Assembly: GCA_030428405.1 (NCBI GenBank)
Contig: JAUIEH010000233.1
Location: forward strand, 1-5,141
From: Alphaproteobacteria bacterium
GTDB lineage: Bacteria > Pseudomonadota > Alphaproteobacteria > Caulobacterales > Maricaulaceae
Direction: 5' to 3'
DNA length: 5,141 nt
Made by a program: the position numbers and the translations under genes. Below, one piece after another: positions 1 through 5,141 of the stretch. The notes under the pieces are model-generated. The model saw only the letters and a list, made by a program, of their open reading frames with translations, was not told where the DNA came from and searched no databases. Every line of letters begins with the position of its first letter. The stretch's first letter is position 1.

Positions 1-800
1 TAGTAGCCGCGGTCATAACCGTAGTCGGGCGCAAACAGGACGCCGAAGTCGAAATGCACGTCATTGTCGCGCCGGCGTCGATGATGGCCGCCGTGACGTC
101 CGCCGCGATTTCGGTCGCGATATCCGTCGTGATCGCGTCGGCGGTCAAAATTTCTTCCTCCGCGCCGGCCGTCGTGACGGTTCCAGTCGCCGCCGCCGTT
201 GCCGCCGCGGGCGCGATATCCGTCGCCGCCGCCACGATTGCCGCGACGCGCGCCACGTCCGCCCTCGGACGGTCCGCCGCGCAAGCCGCCTCCGGCTGAG
301 CCGCCGCGACCGCTGCGTGCGCCATCACCGCCGCGATTACCGCCGCGTGGTCCGGCTCCGGCGCCGCCGCGGTTTCCACCGCCACTGGGCGCTGCGCCGC
401 CGCCGCGATTTCCGCCGCGCGGTCCGGCTCCGGCGCCGCCGCGGTTTCCACCGCCGCTGGGCGCTGCGCCGCCGCCGCGATTTCCGCCGCGCGGTCCGGC
501 GCCTGCGCCGCCTCGATTTCCGCCGCGCGGGCCTGCGCCTGCGCCGCCGCCGCCTCTATTGCCGCGCGCCGCCGGGGGCGGGGGAGGCGGTGGCGGAGGA
601 GCCGCATTATTGGCAGCGCGCTCGATAGCCGCGGCGCGTCCGGCCGCGACGCCGTCGCCGCGACCGCCGGGACGAGCCGCGCCGTCTCGCCCGTCGCGCT
701 GCTTTACGCCGTCCGGTCCCGCTTCGTATGCGAAGCTGGGCGCCGACAGTAATGCTGCGCCGGCGAATACGGAGGCGAGGAGGAGCTGTACGCGGGTCAT
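1..800 (-). CDS. Secreted Gly/Arg-rich repeat protein, 3' end beyond the window (partial)
   Basis: I read 266 codons from the ATG at 800 down to the left edge with no stop. The first 24 residues form a typical signal peptide: Arg at position 3, a hydrophobic core and a cleavage site after APSFA, so the product is exported to the periplasm or beyond. Next come a charged Asp/Arg/Gly/Ala segment (about 25-66), a run of nine prolines (67-75), and a long low-complexity region built on RGGN and GGAGAGP units (about 78-200). A His/Asp/Arg-rich stretch follows, then the start of a more ordered segment (HFDFGVLFAPDYGYDRGYY) at the edge. A GGAG ribosome site lies 6 bases before the ATG. Strongly biased Gly/Arg composition opens the other frames too, but only this frame has a start, ribosome site and signal peptide together. 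Function is not recognised. Alphaproteobacterial RcnB-like proteins share this layout of signal peptide, low-complexity linker and short C-terminal domain, but the deciding C-terminus is off-window. Confidence 0.8.
   Translation of the reverse strand, partial: MTRVQLLLASVFAGAALLSAPSFAYEAGPDGVKQRDGRDGAARPGGRGDGVAAGRAAAIERAANNAAPPPPPPPPPAARGNRGGGGAGAGPRGGNRGGAGAGPRGGNRGGGAAPSGGGNRGGAGAGPRGGNRGGGAAPSGGGNRGGAGAGPRGGNRGGDGARSGRGGSAGGGLRGGPSEGGRGARRGNRGGGDGYRARGGNGGGDWNRHDGRRGGRNFDRRRDHDGYRDRNRGGRHGGHHRRRRDNDVHFDFGVLFAPDYGYDRGY
349..492. repeat. Two tandem copies of a 72-bp unit inside the Gly/Arg-rich gene
   Basis: Positions 349-420 and 421-492 are identical except for one base (A384 against G456, a silent Ser codon change). 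Each unit encodes 24 residues, so the duplication keeps the frame and gives two identical blocks at residues 104-127 and 128-151. Related half-units flank the pair on both sides. The near-identity at DNA level points to recent duplication by slippage or recombination, so copy number could differ between strains. Confidence 0.9.
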
Positions 801-806
801 TTCATT

Positions 807-810
807 CTCC
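807..810 (-). promoter_or_regulatory. Ribosome binding site of the Gly/Arg-rich gene
   Basis: The minus strand reads CCGGAG followed by AATGAA and then the ATG at 800, a 6-base spacing. An earlier ATG just after GGAG runs into TGA after one codon. This supports 800 as the true start. Confidence 0.7.
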
Positions 811-871
811 GGAAACGGAATTCGTTGAAGTCCAACATAGGTAACGACGTATGAACAAGCGGAGCGCGCGC

Positions 872-890
872 CGTTCATCCTGCGTTCATC
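872..890 (-). promoter_or_regulatory. Direct repeat of GATGAACG, 11-bp phased, possible response-regulator site
   Basis: On the plus strand CGTTCATC occurs at 872-879 and again at 883-890, exactly 11 bp apart, or about one helical turn. A third GTTCAT core lies in the opposite orientation at 851-856. Direct half-sites at this spacing are typical of OmpR/PhoB-family regulators, which bind as head-to-tail dimers. The repeat sits 72 to 90 bases upstream of the start of the Gly/Arg-rich gene and just beyond the terminator of the neighbouring gene, a suitable position for promoter control. The regulator is unknown, and I found no convincing -35/-10 pair here. Confidence 0.4.
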
Positions 891-910
891 GGCGCGGCGC
901 GGTGAGCAAG

Positions 911-941
911 AAAAAACGCCGGCCCTGCAAGACCGGCGTTT
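911..941 (-). terminator. Rho-independent terminator of the PepSY-like gene
   Basis: Arms 914-922 (AAACGCCGG) and 933-941 (CCGGCGTTT) are perfectly complementary over 9 bp, with a 10-base loop. Read on the minus strand, the hairpin is followed by TTTTTTCTTG, the classic U-tract. It lies about 30 bases after the stop codon at 973, so it should end that transcript and insulate the Gly/Arg-rich gene downstream. There is no comparable T-tract for plus-strand reading. Confidence 0.88.
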
Positions 942-972
942 CCTCAAATCGTCCGTCAGGACATTTCATCGC

Positions 973-1389
973 TTAGTAGCGGGAGCGATAGCCCCGACCG
1001 TGTCCGCGGCCGCGACCGCGACGGTCTCCGATGCGCTCAACGTTCATGATGTACCCGTTGAACTTGTTCACCCGGACGCGAACCAGATTGCCGCGGCGGC
1101 CGAAGGCTTCAAACAGATAGGCCCGGCGGCCTTCACGAAGGAAGCGGATGCCGCGGAAACCACGCTCGCGCAGCTGGAAGCGAACCTGACGCGGCGACAA
1201 TTCGCGGACATAGCCGCGACGCGGACCGTGATAGCCCCGGTTCGGGCCGTATTGCGCCAGCTCGATGCGACCATCATTCAGGTTCAGTCGAACCGAGAGG
1301 TCGGTGCTTTGCGCAGACGCAGGAGCCGAAAAGAGAACGGCGGCGCCAGCGATTGCTGCGAGGGCGGAACTTGCTTTGGCGATCATCAT
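973..1389 (-). CDS. Exported basic protein with a PepSY-like domain
   Basis: This is a small secreted protein, 138 residues from the start chosen here. Residues 1-26 are a signal peptide ending in SAPASA, and the mature chain begins QSTDLS. Residues about 64-119 run from LSPRQVRFQLRERGF through FEAFGRRGNLVRVRVNKFNG to YIMNVERIG. The pattern is a helix (xxVxxxLxxxGF), then strands ending in a V-(D/N)-xxxG turn, as in PepSY-like domains of small alphaproteobacterial exported proteins. The tail is Arg/Gly/Tyr-rich (RRGRGRGHGRGYRSRY), so the mature protein is strongly basic. An in-frame ATG at 1401 would add four residues (METE) but has no ribosome site, while GGAG lies 6 bases before 1389. PepSY-like domains are thought to bind or inhibit partners in the envelope, and no partner is visible here. 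The signal peptide and coding status are solid. The domain assignment is by pattern only. Confidence 0.8.
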   Translation of the reverse strand: MMIAKASSALAAIAGAAVLFSAPASAQSTDLSVRLNLNDGRIELAQYGPNRGYHGPRRGYVRELSPRQVRFQLRERGFRGIRFLREGRRAYLFEAFGRRGNLVRVRVNKFNGYIMNVERIGDRRGRGRGHGRGYRSRY

Positions 1390-1395
1390 CTCTGT

Positions 1396-1399
1396 CTCC
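1396..1399 (-). promoter_or_regulatory. Ribosome binding site that moves the start to 1389
   Basis: GGAG on the minus strand is 6 bases from the ATG at 1389 and 9 from the ATG at 1386. It overlaps the upstream ATG at 1401, which itself has no purine-rich sequence before it. This favours the inner start. Confidence 0.6.
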
Positions 1400-1433
1400 A
1401 TTGCGTTTCGATTTCCGATCGAGGCGCAGGATG

Positions 1434-1462
1434 TCAGAGCGGCTCTGAACCAAAGCTGGTTC
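1434..1462. promoter_or_regulatory. Two overlapping palindromes upstream of the PepSY-like gene
   Basis: TCAGAGCGGCTCTGA (1434-1448) is a perfect 7-1-7 inverted repeat. It overlaps by two bases GAACCAAAGCTGGTTC (1447-1462), an inverted repeat with 6-base arms and a 4-base centre. Both lie 45 to 73 bases before the start codon, where an operator or leader structure would be. The one-base centre of the first suits a dimeric protein site better than an RNA hairpin. No regulator can be named, and chance symmetry in GC-rich DNA is possible. Confidence 0.35.
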
Positions 1463-1491
1463 GCCTATTAATGCCGGGTTCATGTCAGGAT

Positions 1492-1506
1492 ATGGGCTCA
1501 GCCCAT
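1492..1506. promoter_or_regulatory. Perfect palindrome between the Xre gene and the PepSY-like gene
   Basis: ATGGGCTCAGCCCAT is a 7-1-7 inverted repeat starting 15 bases beyond the stop codon of the Xre-type gene. As RNA it could form a 6-bp stem with a 3-base loop. On the minus strand no T-tract follows, so it is a poor Rho-independent terminator. It may be a weak transcript end or a protein-binding site upstream of the PepSY-like gene. Confidence 0.3.
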
Positions 1507-1520
1507 TGAAAAATATGTAG

Positions 1521-1742
1521 TTATTCTTCCGGCTCGGCGCCGGGTTCATAGTCGAGTATTTCGCCGGGAGAGCATTCCAGCGATCTGCAGATCTTCGCCA
1601 GCGTGGAAAAACGCACGCCCTTCACCTTGCCTGTGCGCAGGAGCGACAGGTTCTGCTCGGTGATGCCCACTTCCGCGGCGAGATCCTTCGCCTTCATTTT
1701 GCGGCGGGCGAGCATGACGTCCAATGTCACGATGATCGGCAT
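1521..1742 (-). CDS. Small Xre/Cro-type HTH transcriptional regulator (YozG-like)
   Basis: This is a 73-residue cytoplasmic DNA-binding protein made almost entirely of one helix-turn-helix domain. After a short lead (MPIIVTLDVMLARRKM), residues 18-25 (AKDLAAEV) form the second helix, G26-I27 the turn, and 28-37 (TEQNLSLLRT) the recognition helix. LAKICRSLECSPGEILDYEP closes the fold, and the end is acidic. This length and the SPGEILDYEP ending are typical of the small Xre proteins encoded next to DUF2975 membrane proteins. The start is 9 bases after the stop of the DUF2975 gene, so the two are cotranscribed. AAGG overlapping that stop codon, 7 bases from the ATG, may be the ribosome site, and translational coupling is likely. 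Such regulators usually control their own operon, but that is inferred here. Confidence 0.9.
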   Translation of the reverse strand: MPIIVTLDVMLARRKMKAKDLAAEVGITEQNLSLLRTGKVKGVRFSTLAKICRSLECSPGEILDYEPGAEPEE

Positions 1743-1751
1743 GCGCAGGCC

Positions 1752-2315
1752 TTAGACGATTTGATTGAGATCATCGGCGATTCGCCGCGCTTCGCTCATC
1801 ACCCAGGCGATGACCAGCAATGTGAGCGCGAACACGAAGCCGAAAATATTGTCCGACGAGATGGCCAGCGTGACCATGCGCTGTCCCGGCGCGTTGTCAT
1901 AGGTGAGCGCGACCGAGACCAGCGGCGTCACGGCGATGCGAGCCGCCGTCGCCCAGACAGCAAACCACGCCGTTGCGCGCAGTCCGTCAATCGCGTCCTG
2001 CGTAAACACCCGACCCGCTGCGTAACCCGCGAACACGCGCGACAGGCGCAACAACGCCATGACGGCGAGCGCGGTCGGAATGAGGGCCAGCGCAAACACC
2101 AGAGCCCGCTTCAAGAATGTCAGATTCTCGGTGACGGTCGCTGAGTCGATGCCGTCGAACACGGGGCTAGAGCCGGGCGTCAGCCAGAGCGCTGCAAGCG
2201 CGATCGGCAGCAGCGCCGCTGCGATCAGGCACGCGAAACGCATGATGCGGCTTACAGAGCGAATGCGGTCCATGCGGGGAAATCCGGTGAACGGGAGTGA
2301 CTGCGAAAGGCTCAT
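1752..2315 (-). CDS. DUF2975 family four-helix membrane protein (YoaS-like)
   Basis: This 187-residue integral membrane protein has four predicted membrane helices at about 24-45, 69-90, 114-136 and 155-173. The loop LSRVFAGYAAGRVFTQDAIDG followed by LRATAWF matches the family's conserved pattern (a YA.G.vFt segment and then LR before the third helix). So does the ending WVMSEARRIADDLNQIV. Biochemical function is unknown for the family. Its members are regularly followed by a small Xre regulator, as here, which suggests the membrane protein senses something or controls the regulator. The ATG at 2315 has no clear ribosome site. Met15 (ATG at 2273) is an alternative that would remove a non-conserved lead, and it lacks one too. 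The gene is divergent from the penicillin-binding protein gene. Confidence 0.87.
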   Translation of the reverse strand: MSLSQSLPFTGFPRMDRIRSVSRIMRFACLIAAALLPIALAALWLTPGSSPVFDGIDSATVTENLTFLKRALVFALALIPTALAVMALLRLSRVFAGYAAGRVFTQDAIDGLRATAWFAVWATAARIAVTPLVSVALTYDNAPGQRMVTLAISSDNIFGFVFALTLLVIAWVMSEARRIADDLNQIV

Positions 2316-2323
2316 CGTAGGGC

Positions 2324-2353
2324 ATTAAGCTCTTGTTGCGCGACGTTGATCAA
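2324..2353 (-). promoter_or_regulatory. Candidate promoter for the DUF2975-Xre operon
   Basis: On the minus strand TTGATC (2353-2348) and CTTAAT (2329-2324) resemble -35 and -10 boxes, each matching 4 of 6 consensus bases with an 18-base spacer. Transcription would then start only a few bases before the ATG at 2315, a nearly leaderless message, which fits the missing ribosome site. The match is modest and the alternative start at 2273 remains possible. Confidence 0.3.
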
Positions 2354-2354
2354 C
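2345..2354. promoter_or_regulatory. Palindrome GTTGATCAAC in the divergent intergenic region
   Basis: This is a perfect 10-bp palindrome about 30 bases upstream of the DUF2975 start, overlapping the candidate -35 box. The position is suitable for autoregulation by the Xre-type product of the same operon. That link is inferred from position only. Confidence 0.3.
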
Positions 2355-2381
2355 ATTTACGGCGCGCAAGCGGTCGCCTTT

Positions 2382-2404
2382 GCGGTTATCAGCGTTTTAA
2401 CCGC
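2382..2404. promoter_or_regulatory. Inverted repeat upstream of the penicillin-binding protein gene
   Basis: Arms GCGGTTA (2382-2388) and TAACCGC (2398-2404) are perfect inverted repeats 9 bases apart. They lie 43 to 65 bases before the ATG at 2447 in the shared divergent region. Either strand could fold into a short hairpin, but no T-tract follows on the plus strand (CCGCGATGAG continues), so a protein site is more likely than a terminator. Confidence 0.3.
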
Positions 2405-2446
2405 GATGAGCGAAACTTAGCGTCCACGCCTTAAAACGAGGACGCC

Positions 2447-4600
2447 ATGGCGGTCGATCGCCGCGACATTGACGGCGGTGACGATATTCGCCGGGTTGCG
2501 CCGCGCGGGGAAAGCCTCGCAGCGGAGCGCGTCCGTGCGTCGAAACCGGCGTCGCCAACGTCGCGAGAGCACGGCCGTCCTGACAAACCGCCTCTTTGGC
2601 GGCGCGCCGCACATCGCGCGTTCGGACTGTTCCTCTGGTGCGGCGCTCTGGCGATGACCAGCGCCGGCGCGCTGATGATCGCCACGCTCGGCGTGGTCGC
2701 CGAGATTCCGGACCTTGAGACCGTCTCGGCCTCGCCCTCGCGGCCGAGCGTCGTCTATCTCGACGCCCAGGGCCGTGAAATCGCGCGGCGCGGACCCGTC
2801 GTCGCGCCGCCGATCGAGATCGAGGATCTTCCGCCTTATCTGATCGACGCCGTGCTCGCGGTGGAAGACCGCCGGTTCTACGACCATCCTGGCCTCGACC
2901 CGATCGGGTTGATGCGCGCGGCGTTCGCCAATGTGCGCGCGGGCCGTGTCGTGCAGGGCGGCTCGACCATCACGCAGCAGCTCGCGAAAAATCTGTTTCT
3001 GGACAATCAGCGCACGGTGTCGCGCAAGTTTCAGGAGGCCGTGCTCGCGCTCTGGCTGGAGACGCGATACTCCAAGAGCGAAATCCTGGAGATGTATCTC
3101 AACAATGTCTATTTCGGCGCCGGCGCTTGGGGCATCGAGGCGGCCGCACAGCGCTATTTCGGTCGCTCGGCCGCCGATGTCTCGCTCGCCGAAGCCGCCA
3201 TTCTCGCCGGCCTGTTGAAGGCGCCTTCGCGCTACAGCCCCACCAACGACTCCACGCGAGCCGCAGACCGCGCCATGGTCGTCCTTGACCTGATGGTTGA
3301 GACCGGACGCATCACGCAGGCCGAGCGCGACGCCGCTCTCAACGAACCCGTCGCCGTGCGCCTGAGCGCCGATCCGGGCCTGGCGGGTCACTATATCGAC
3401 TGGATTGCTCCGTTTGCGCGTGATTTTCAGACCGCTGGCGAAAGCGCCATCATCGTCGAAACGACGCTCGACCTCGACATGCAAGCGGCCGCCGAACACG
3501 CCGCCGCCGAACTCATCAATGAAGAAGCGCGCGCGCGCGGCGCTCAGGAAGTCGCTCTGATCGCCATGGAGGGCGACGGCGCCGTGCGCGCCATGGTCGG
3601 CGGGCGCGACTACGCCGCCAGCCAGTTCAACCGCGCCACTCAGGCGCGCCGCCAGCCCGGTTCGGCCTTTAAAGCATTCGTATACGCCGCAGCATTCGAA
3701 GCAGGGCTCGCGCCCTGGGACGTGCGCACCGACGCGCCCATCAGCCTGGGCGACTGGTCGCCCGCCAATTACGATCAGGAGTTCGCCGGCGACATGACGC
3801 TGCGCGATGCGTTTGCGCGCTCCATCAACACCGTCGCCGTCCGGGTGGCCGAAGAGGTCGGCCGCGACCGCGTGGCGCGTCTGGCGCGCCGCATGGGAAT
3901 GCGCTCCGACATAGAGCCGACGCGCTCCATGGCGCTCGGCTCGCATGAGGTGACGCTGGAGGAGCTGACAGCGGCTTATGCGCCGTTCGCGAATGGCGGC
4001 TACGCCGTCGAACCATACGGCATATTGCGTATACGGCGTATCAATGGCGAGATCGTCTGGGAGCGCGAAGCGCCCGAATTTGAACGCGTCCTGTCCGACC
4101 GGGCGCGCCGGCTCATGAACGACATGCTCGCAAGCGTGGTTGAGGGCGGCACGGGCCGCGCAGCGCATCTGCCTGACCGCGAAGCGGGCGGCAAGACCGG
4201 CACGACCAATGATTTCCGCGACGCCTGGTTCATCGGCTATGTCCCGGGCTTCGCCGCCGGCGTCTGGATCGGCGCTGACGATTTCGCGCCGATGGACCGG
4301 CTGACCGGCGGCGCGCTGCCGGCGCGGGTCTGGCGTGAGTTCATGATCACGGCGCTCGATGGCGCGCCCATCCGTCCGCTCGACCGGCCAGCGCGCACCC
4401 GTGCTGTGGCTACGCGCGAACCGCCGCCGGCGCCGCCAGTGCGTCGGCCGTCGCCAGAACGCGCCGCGCCGCCGCCCTCAGAGCCTGAGGCGTCCGATGA
4501 AGGCGGCGTGGAAACGATGACGGAGCCGCGCGAACTCGACCGCGACGCGCTCGATGCGCTGCTCGACGCGTTGCTGGAACCCCAAAGCTCGACGAATTAG
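2447..4600 (+). CDS. Class A penicillin-binding protein, PBP1A family (transglycosylase/transpeptidase)
   Basis: This bifunctional enzyme polymerises lipid II into glycan strands and crosslinks the peptides on the outer face of the inner membrane. An Arg-rich cytoplasmic tail (about 1-57) precedes one membrane anchor (about 58-86). The GT51 domain (about 105-285) shows AVEDRRFYDHPG with catalytic Glu140, GGSTITQQLAKN (171-182), RKFQEAVLALWLE and EILEMYLNNVYFG (212-224). The transpeptidase domain (about 335-635) has S406-x-x-K409 (the acylated serine in PGSAFK), S459-I-N461 and K583-T-G585. The C-terminus (about 645-717) is Pro/Arg-rich, then acidic with a leucine-rich end (RDALDALLDALLEP). 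At 717 residues it is shorter than E. coli PBP1A (about 850), so it probably lacks large inserts. GAGGA at 2438-2442 supports the ATG at 2447. All catalytic motifs are intact. It has no same-strand partner in the window, and it could equally be named PBP1C-like in some schemes. Confidence 0.96.
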   Translation: MAVDRRDIDGGDDIRRVAPRGESLAAERVRASKPASPTSREHGRPDKPPLWRRAAHRAFGLFLWCGALAMTSAGALMIATLGVVAEIPDLETVSASPSRPSVVYLDAQGREIARRGPVVAPPIEIEDLPPYLIDAVLAVEDRRFYDHPGLDPIGLMRAAFANVRAGRVVQGGSTITQQLAKNLFLDNQRTVSRKFQEAVLALWLETRYSKSEILEMYLNNVYFGAGAWGIEAAAQRYFGRSAADVSLAEAAILAGLLKAPSRYSPTNDSTRAADRAMVVLDLMVETGRITQAERDAALNEPVAVRLSADPGLAGHYIDWIAPFARDFQTAGESAIIVETTLDLDMQAAAEHAAAELINEEARARGAQEVALIAMEGDGAVRAMVGGRDYAASQFNRATQARRQPGSAFKAFVYAAAFEAGLAPWDVRTDAPISLGDWSPANYDQEFAGDMTLRDAFARSINTVAVRVAEEVGRDRVARLARRMGMRSDIEPTRSMALGSHEVTLEELTAAYAPFANGGYAVEPYGILRIRRINGEIVWEREAPEFERVLSDRARRLMNDMLASVVEGGTGRAAHLPDREAGGKTGTTNDFRDAWFIGYVPGFAAGVWIGADDFAPMDRLTGGALPARVWREFMITALDGAPIRPLDRPARTRAVATREPPPAPPVRRPSPERAAPPPSEPEASDEGGVETMTEPRELDRDALDALLDALLEPQSSTN

Positions 4601-5141
4601 CGCGCCGCGCCGACGGCGTGCAGGCCGGGACCATGGGCGCGCAGCCACTCGCGCTCTGCGTCATGGTCGCCGAACAATCGCTCTACCAGACGCCAGAAGC
4701 GGGGCCCGTGATTGGCCTCGACGAGATGTGCGACTTCGTGCGCCGCCACATAGTCGAGCACTTCGATGGGGGCGCAAATCAACCGCCAGGAGAAATTCAA
4801 CGAGCCGTCCGGCGCGCACGATCCCCAGCGCGAGCGCGTGTCTCTGACGGTGATGCGCTTGATCGTTACGTCGATATGATCGGCGTAGCGGTGGGAACGC
4901 TCGACGAGTTCCTTGCGCGCCATGGCCGTAAGCGCACGCTTCACGCGACCTGCGTAGGCATCAGGCAATGACGGCGCGTCGAGAACTGCGGGCGGACCGG
5001 GTTCGAAGCTCCAGACGCCGCGGTCGCGGCTGCGGATAAGCCGGCACGGCGCGCCAAGCACCGGAACCTCTGCGTTTTCCTCAAACGGCATCGGCTCCGG
5101 CAGCGCGGCCAAAGCGTCGGCGATCCATTGTGCGCGCTCCC
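4597..5141 (-). CDS. YgjP/SprT-like zinc metallopeptidase (DUF45 type), 5' end beyond the window (partial)
   Basis: The frame is open from the right edge to the TAA at 4597-4599, with 181 residues visible. The visible start reads ERAQWIADALAALPEPMPF, matching the family's usual segment before the first strand. I therefore treat it as 5'-truncated rather than starting at the TTG at 5112. A conserved block in the middle contains TRSRWGSCAPDGSLNFSW, the RWGSC signature of YgjP-like proteins. The zinc site follows as AAHEVAHLVEANHGPRFW, with HExxH plus a third histidine six residues on. LVERLFGDHDAEREWL is also typical of the family. There is no signal peptide in the visible part and the protein is presumably cytoplasmic. 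The physiological substrate of the family is not settled. It is convergent with the penicillin-binding protein gene, with overlapping stop codons. Confidence 0.92.
   Translation of the reverse strand, partial: ERAQWIADALAALPEPMPFEENAEVPVLGAPCRLIRSRDRGVWSFEPGPPAVLDAPSLPDAYAGRVKRALTAMARKELVERSHRYADHIDVTIKRITVRDTRSRWGSCAPDGSLNFSWRLICAPIEVLDYVAAHEVAHLVEANHGPRFWRLVERLFGDHDAEREWLRAHGPGLHAVGAAR

Noticed and set aside
349..540. CRISPR-like repeat array
   Set aside because: The repeats are directly tandem without unique spacers and encode protein in frame.
199..828. A 209-residue plus-strand Pro/Arg-rich open frame
   Set aside because: It is the antisense image of the Gly/Arg-rich gene: GGC/CGC repeats leave opposite frames open. 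It has no ribosome site or signal peptide, and the minus frame has both.
1000..1509. A 169-residue plus-strand open frame
   Set aside because: It is antisense to the PepSY-like gene, crosses its promoter region, and shows no domain or start signal.
1274..1549. A 91-residue minus-strand open frame overlapping the PepSY-like and Xre genes
   Set aside because: It overlaps both supported genes in another frame and has no ribosome site or recognisable fold.
1761..2144. A 127-residue plus-strand open frame opposite the DUF2975 gene
   Set aside because: The translation is His/Arg/Asp-rich noise, while the minus frame gives four clear membrane helices.
2395..2425. CtrA-type TTAA-N7-TTAA site before the penicillin-binding protein gene
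   Set aside because: Only one TTAA half-site is present. The next similar sequence is TTAG at the wrong spacing.
2417..4168. A 583-residue minus-strand open frame
   Set aside because: It lies opposite the penicillin-binding protein gene, whose catalytic motifs are all intact. Long antisense frames are expected at this GC content, and the translation has no recognisable domain.
4618..4971. A 117-residue plus-strand open frame
   Set aside because: It is a shadow of the metallopeptidase gene, which carries HExxH and RWGSC motifs on the minus strand.

Overview
The window is GC-rich and gene-dense. Its codon use, a PBP1A-family penicillin-binding protein with a Pro-rich tail, and a YgjP-type metallopeptidase all suggest an alphaproteobacterial chromosome. 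Small exported Arg/Gly-rich proteins of this kind are common in Caulobacterales, Hyphomonadaceae and Rhizobiales, but genus cannot be told from the sequence. I see no tRNA, rRNA, CRISPR array, transposase or phage gene. No stretch over 300 bases lacks a gene.

Left part (1-1520), all on the minus strand. (a) A secreted Gly/Arg-rich repeat protein starts at 800 and runs off the left edge. It has 266 visible codons without a stop, a signal peptide, a 9-proline run and a near-perfect 72-bp tandem duplication. (b) Upstream of it is a small exported basic protein with a PepSY-like domain, whose best start is probably at 1389. This gene ends in a strong Rho-independent terminator (911-941). The two genes are therefore separate transcription units, each with its own upstream region. 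The upstream region of the repeat protein holds an 11-bp-phased direct repeat, and that of the PepSY-like gene holds three short inverted repeats.

Middle part (1521-2315), minus strand. A two-gene operon encodes a four-helix membrane protein of the DUF2975 family, followed 9 bases later by a 73-residue Xre-type DNA-binding protein. This pairing recurs across bacteria (as in B. subtilis YoaS/YozG) and looks like a small regulatory or sensing module of unknown signal.

Right part (2447-5141). Divergent from that operon is a complete class A penicillin-binding protein (717 residues, plus strand). It carries an N-terminal membrane anchor, a GT51 glycosyltransferase domain and a transpeptidase domain with intact SxxK, SxN and KTG motifs. 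Its stop codon overlaps by four bases the stop codon of a convergent minus-strand gene for a YgjP/SprT-like zinc metallopeptidase. That gene's 5' end lies beyond the right edge.

Functionally the window mixes cell-wall synthesis, two exported basic envelope proteins and a membrane-protein/repressor pair. Nothing in it clearly forms a new defence or mobile system. The least explained items are the repetitive secreted protein, the PepSY-like protein with its symmetric upstream elements, and the DUF2975/Xre module.
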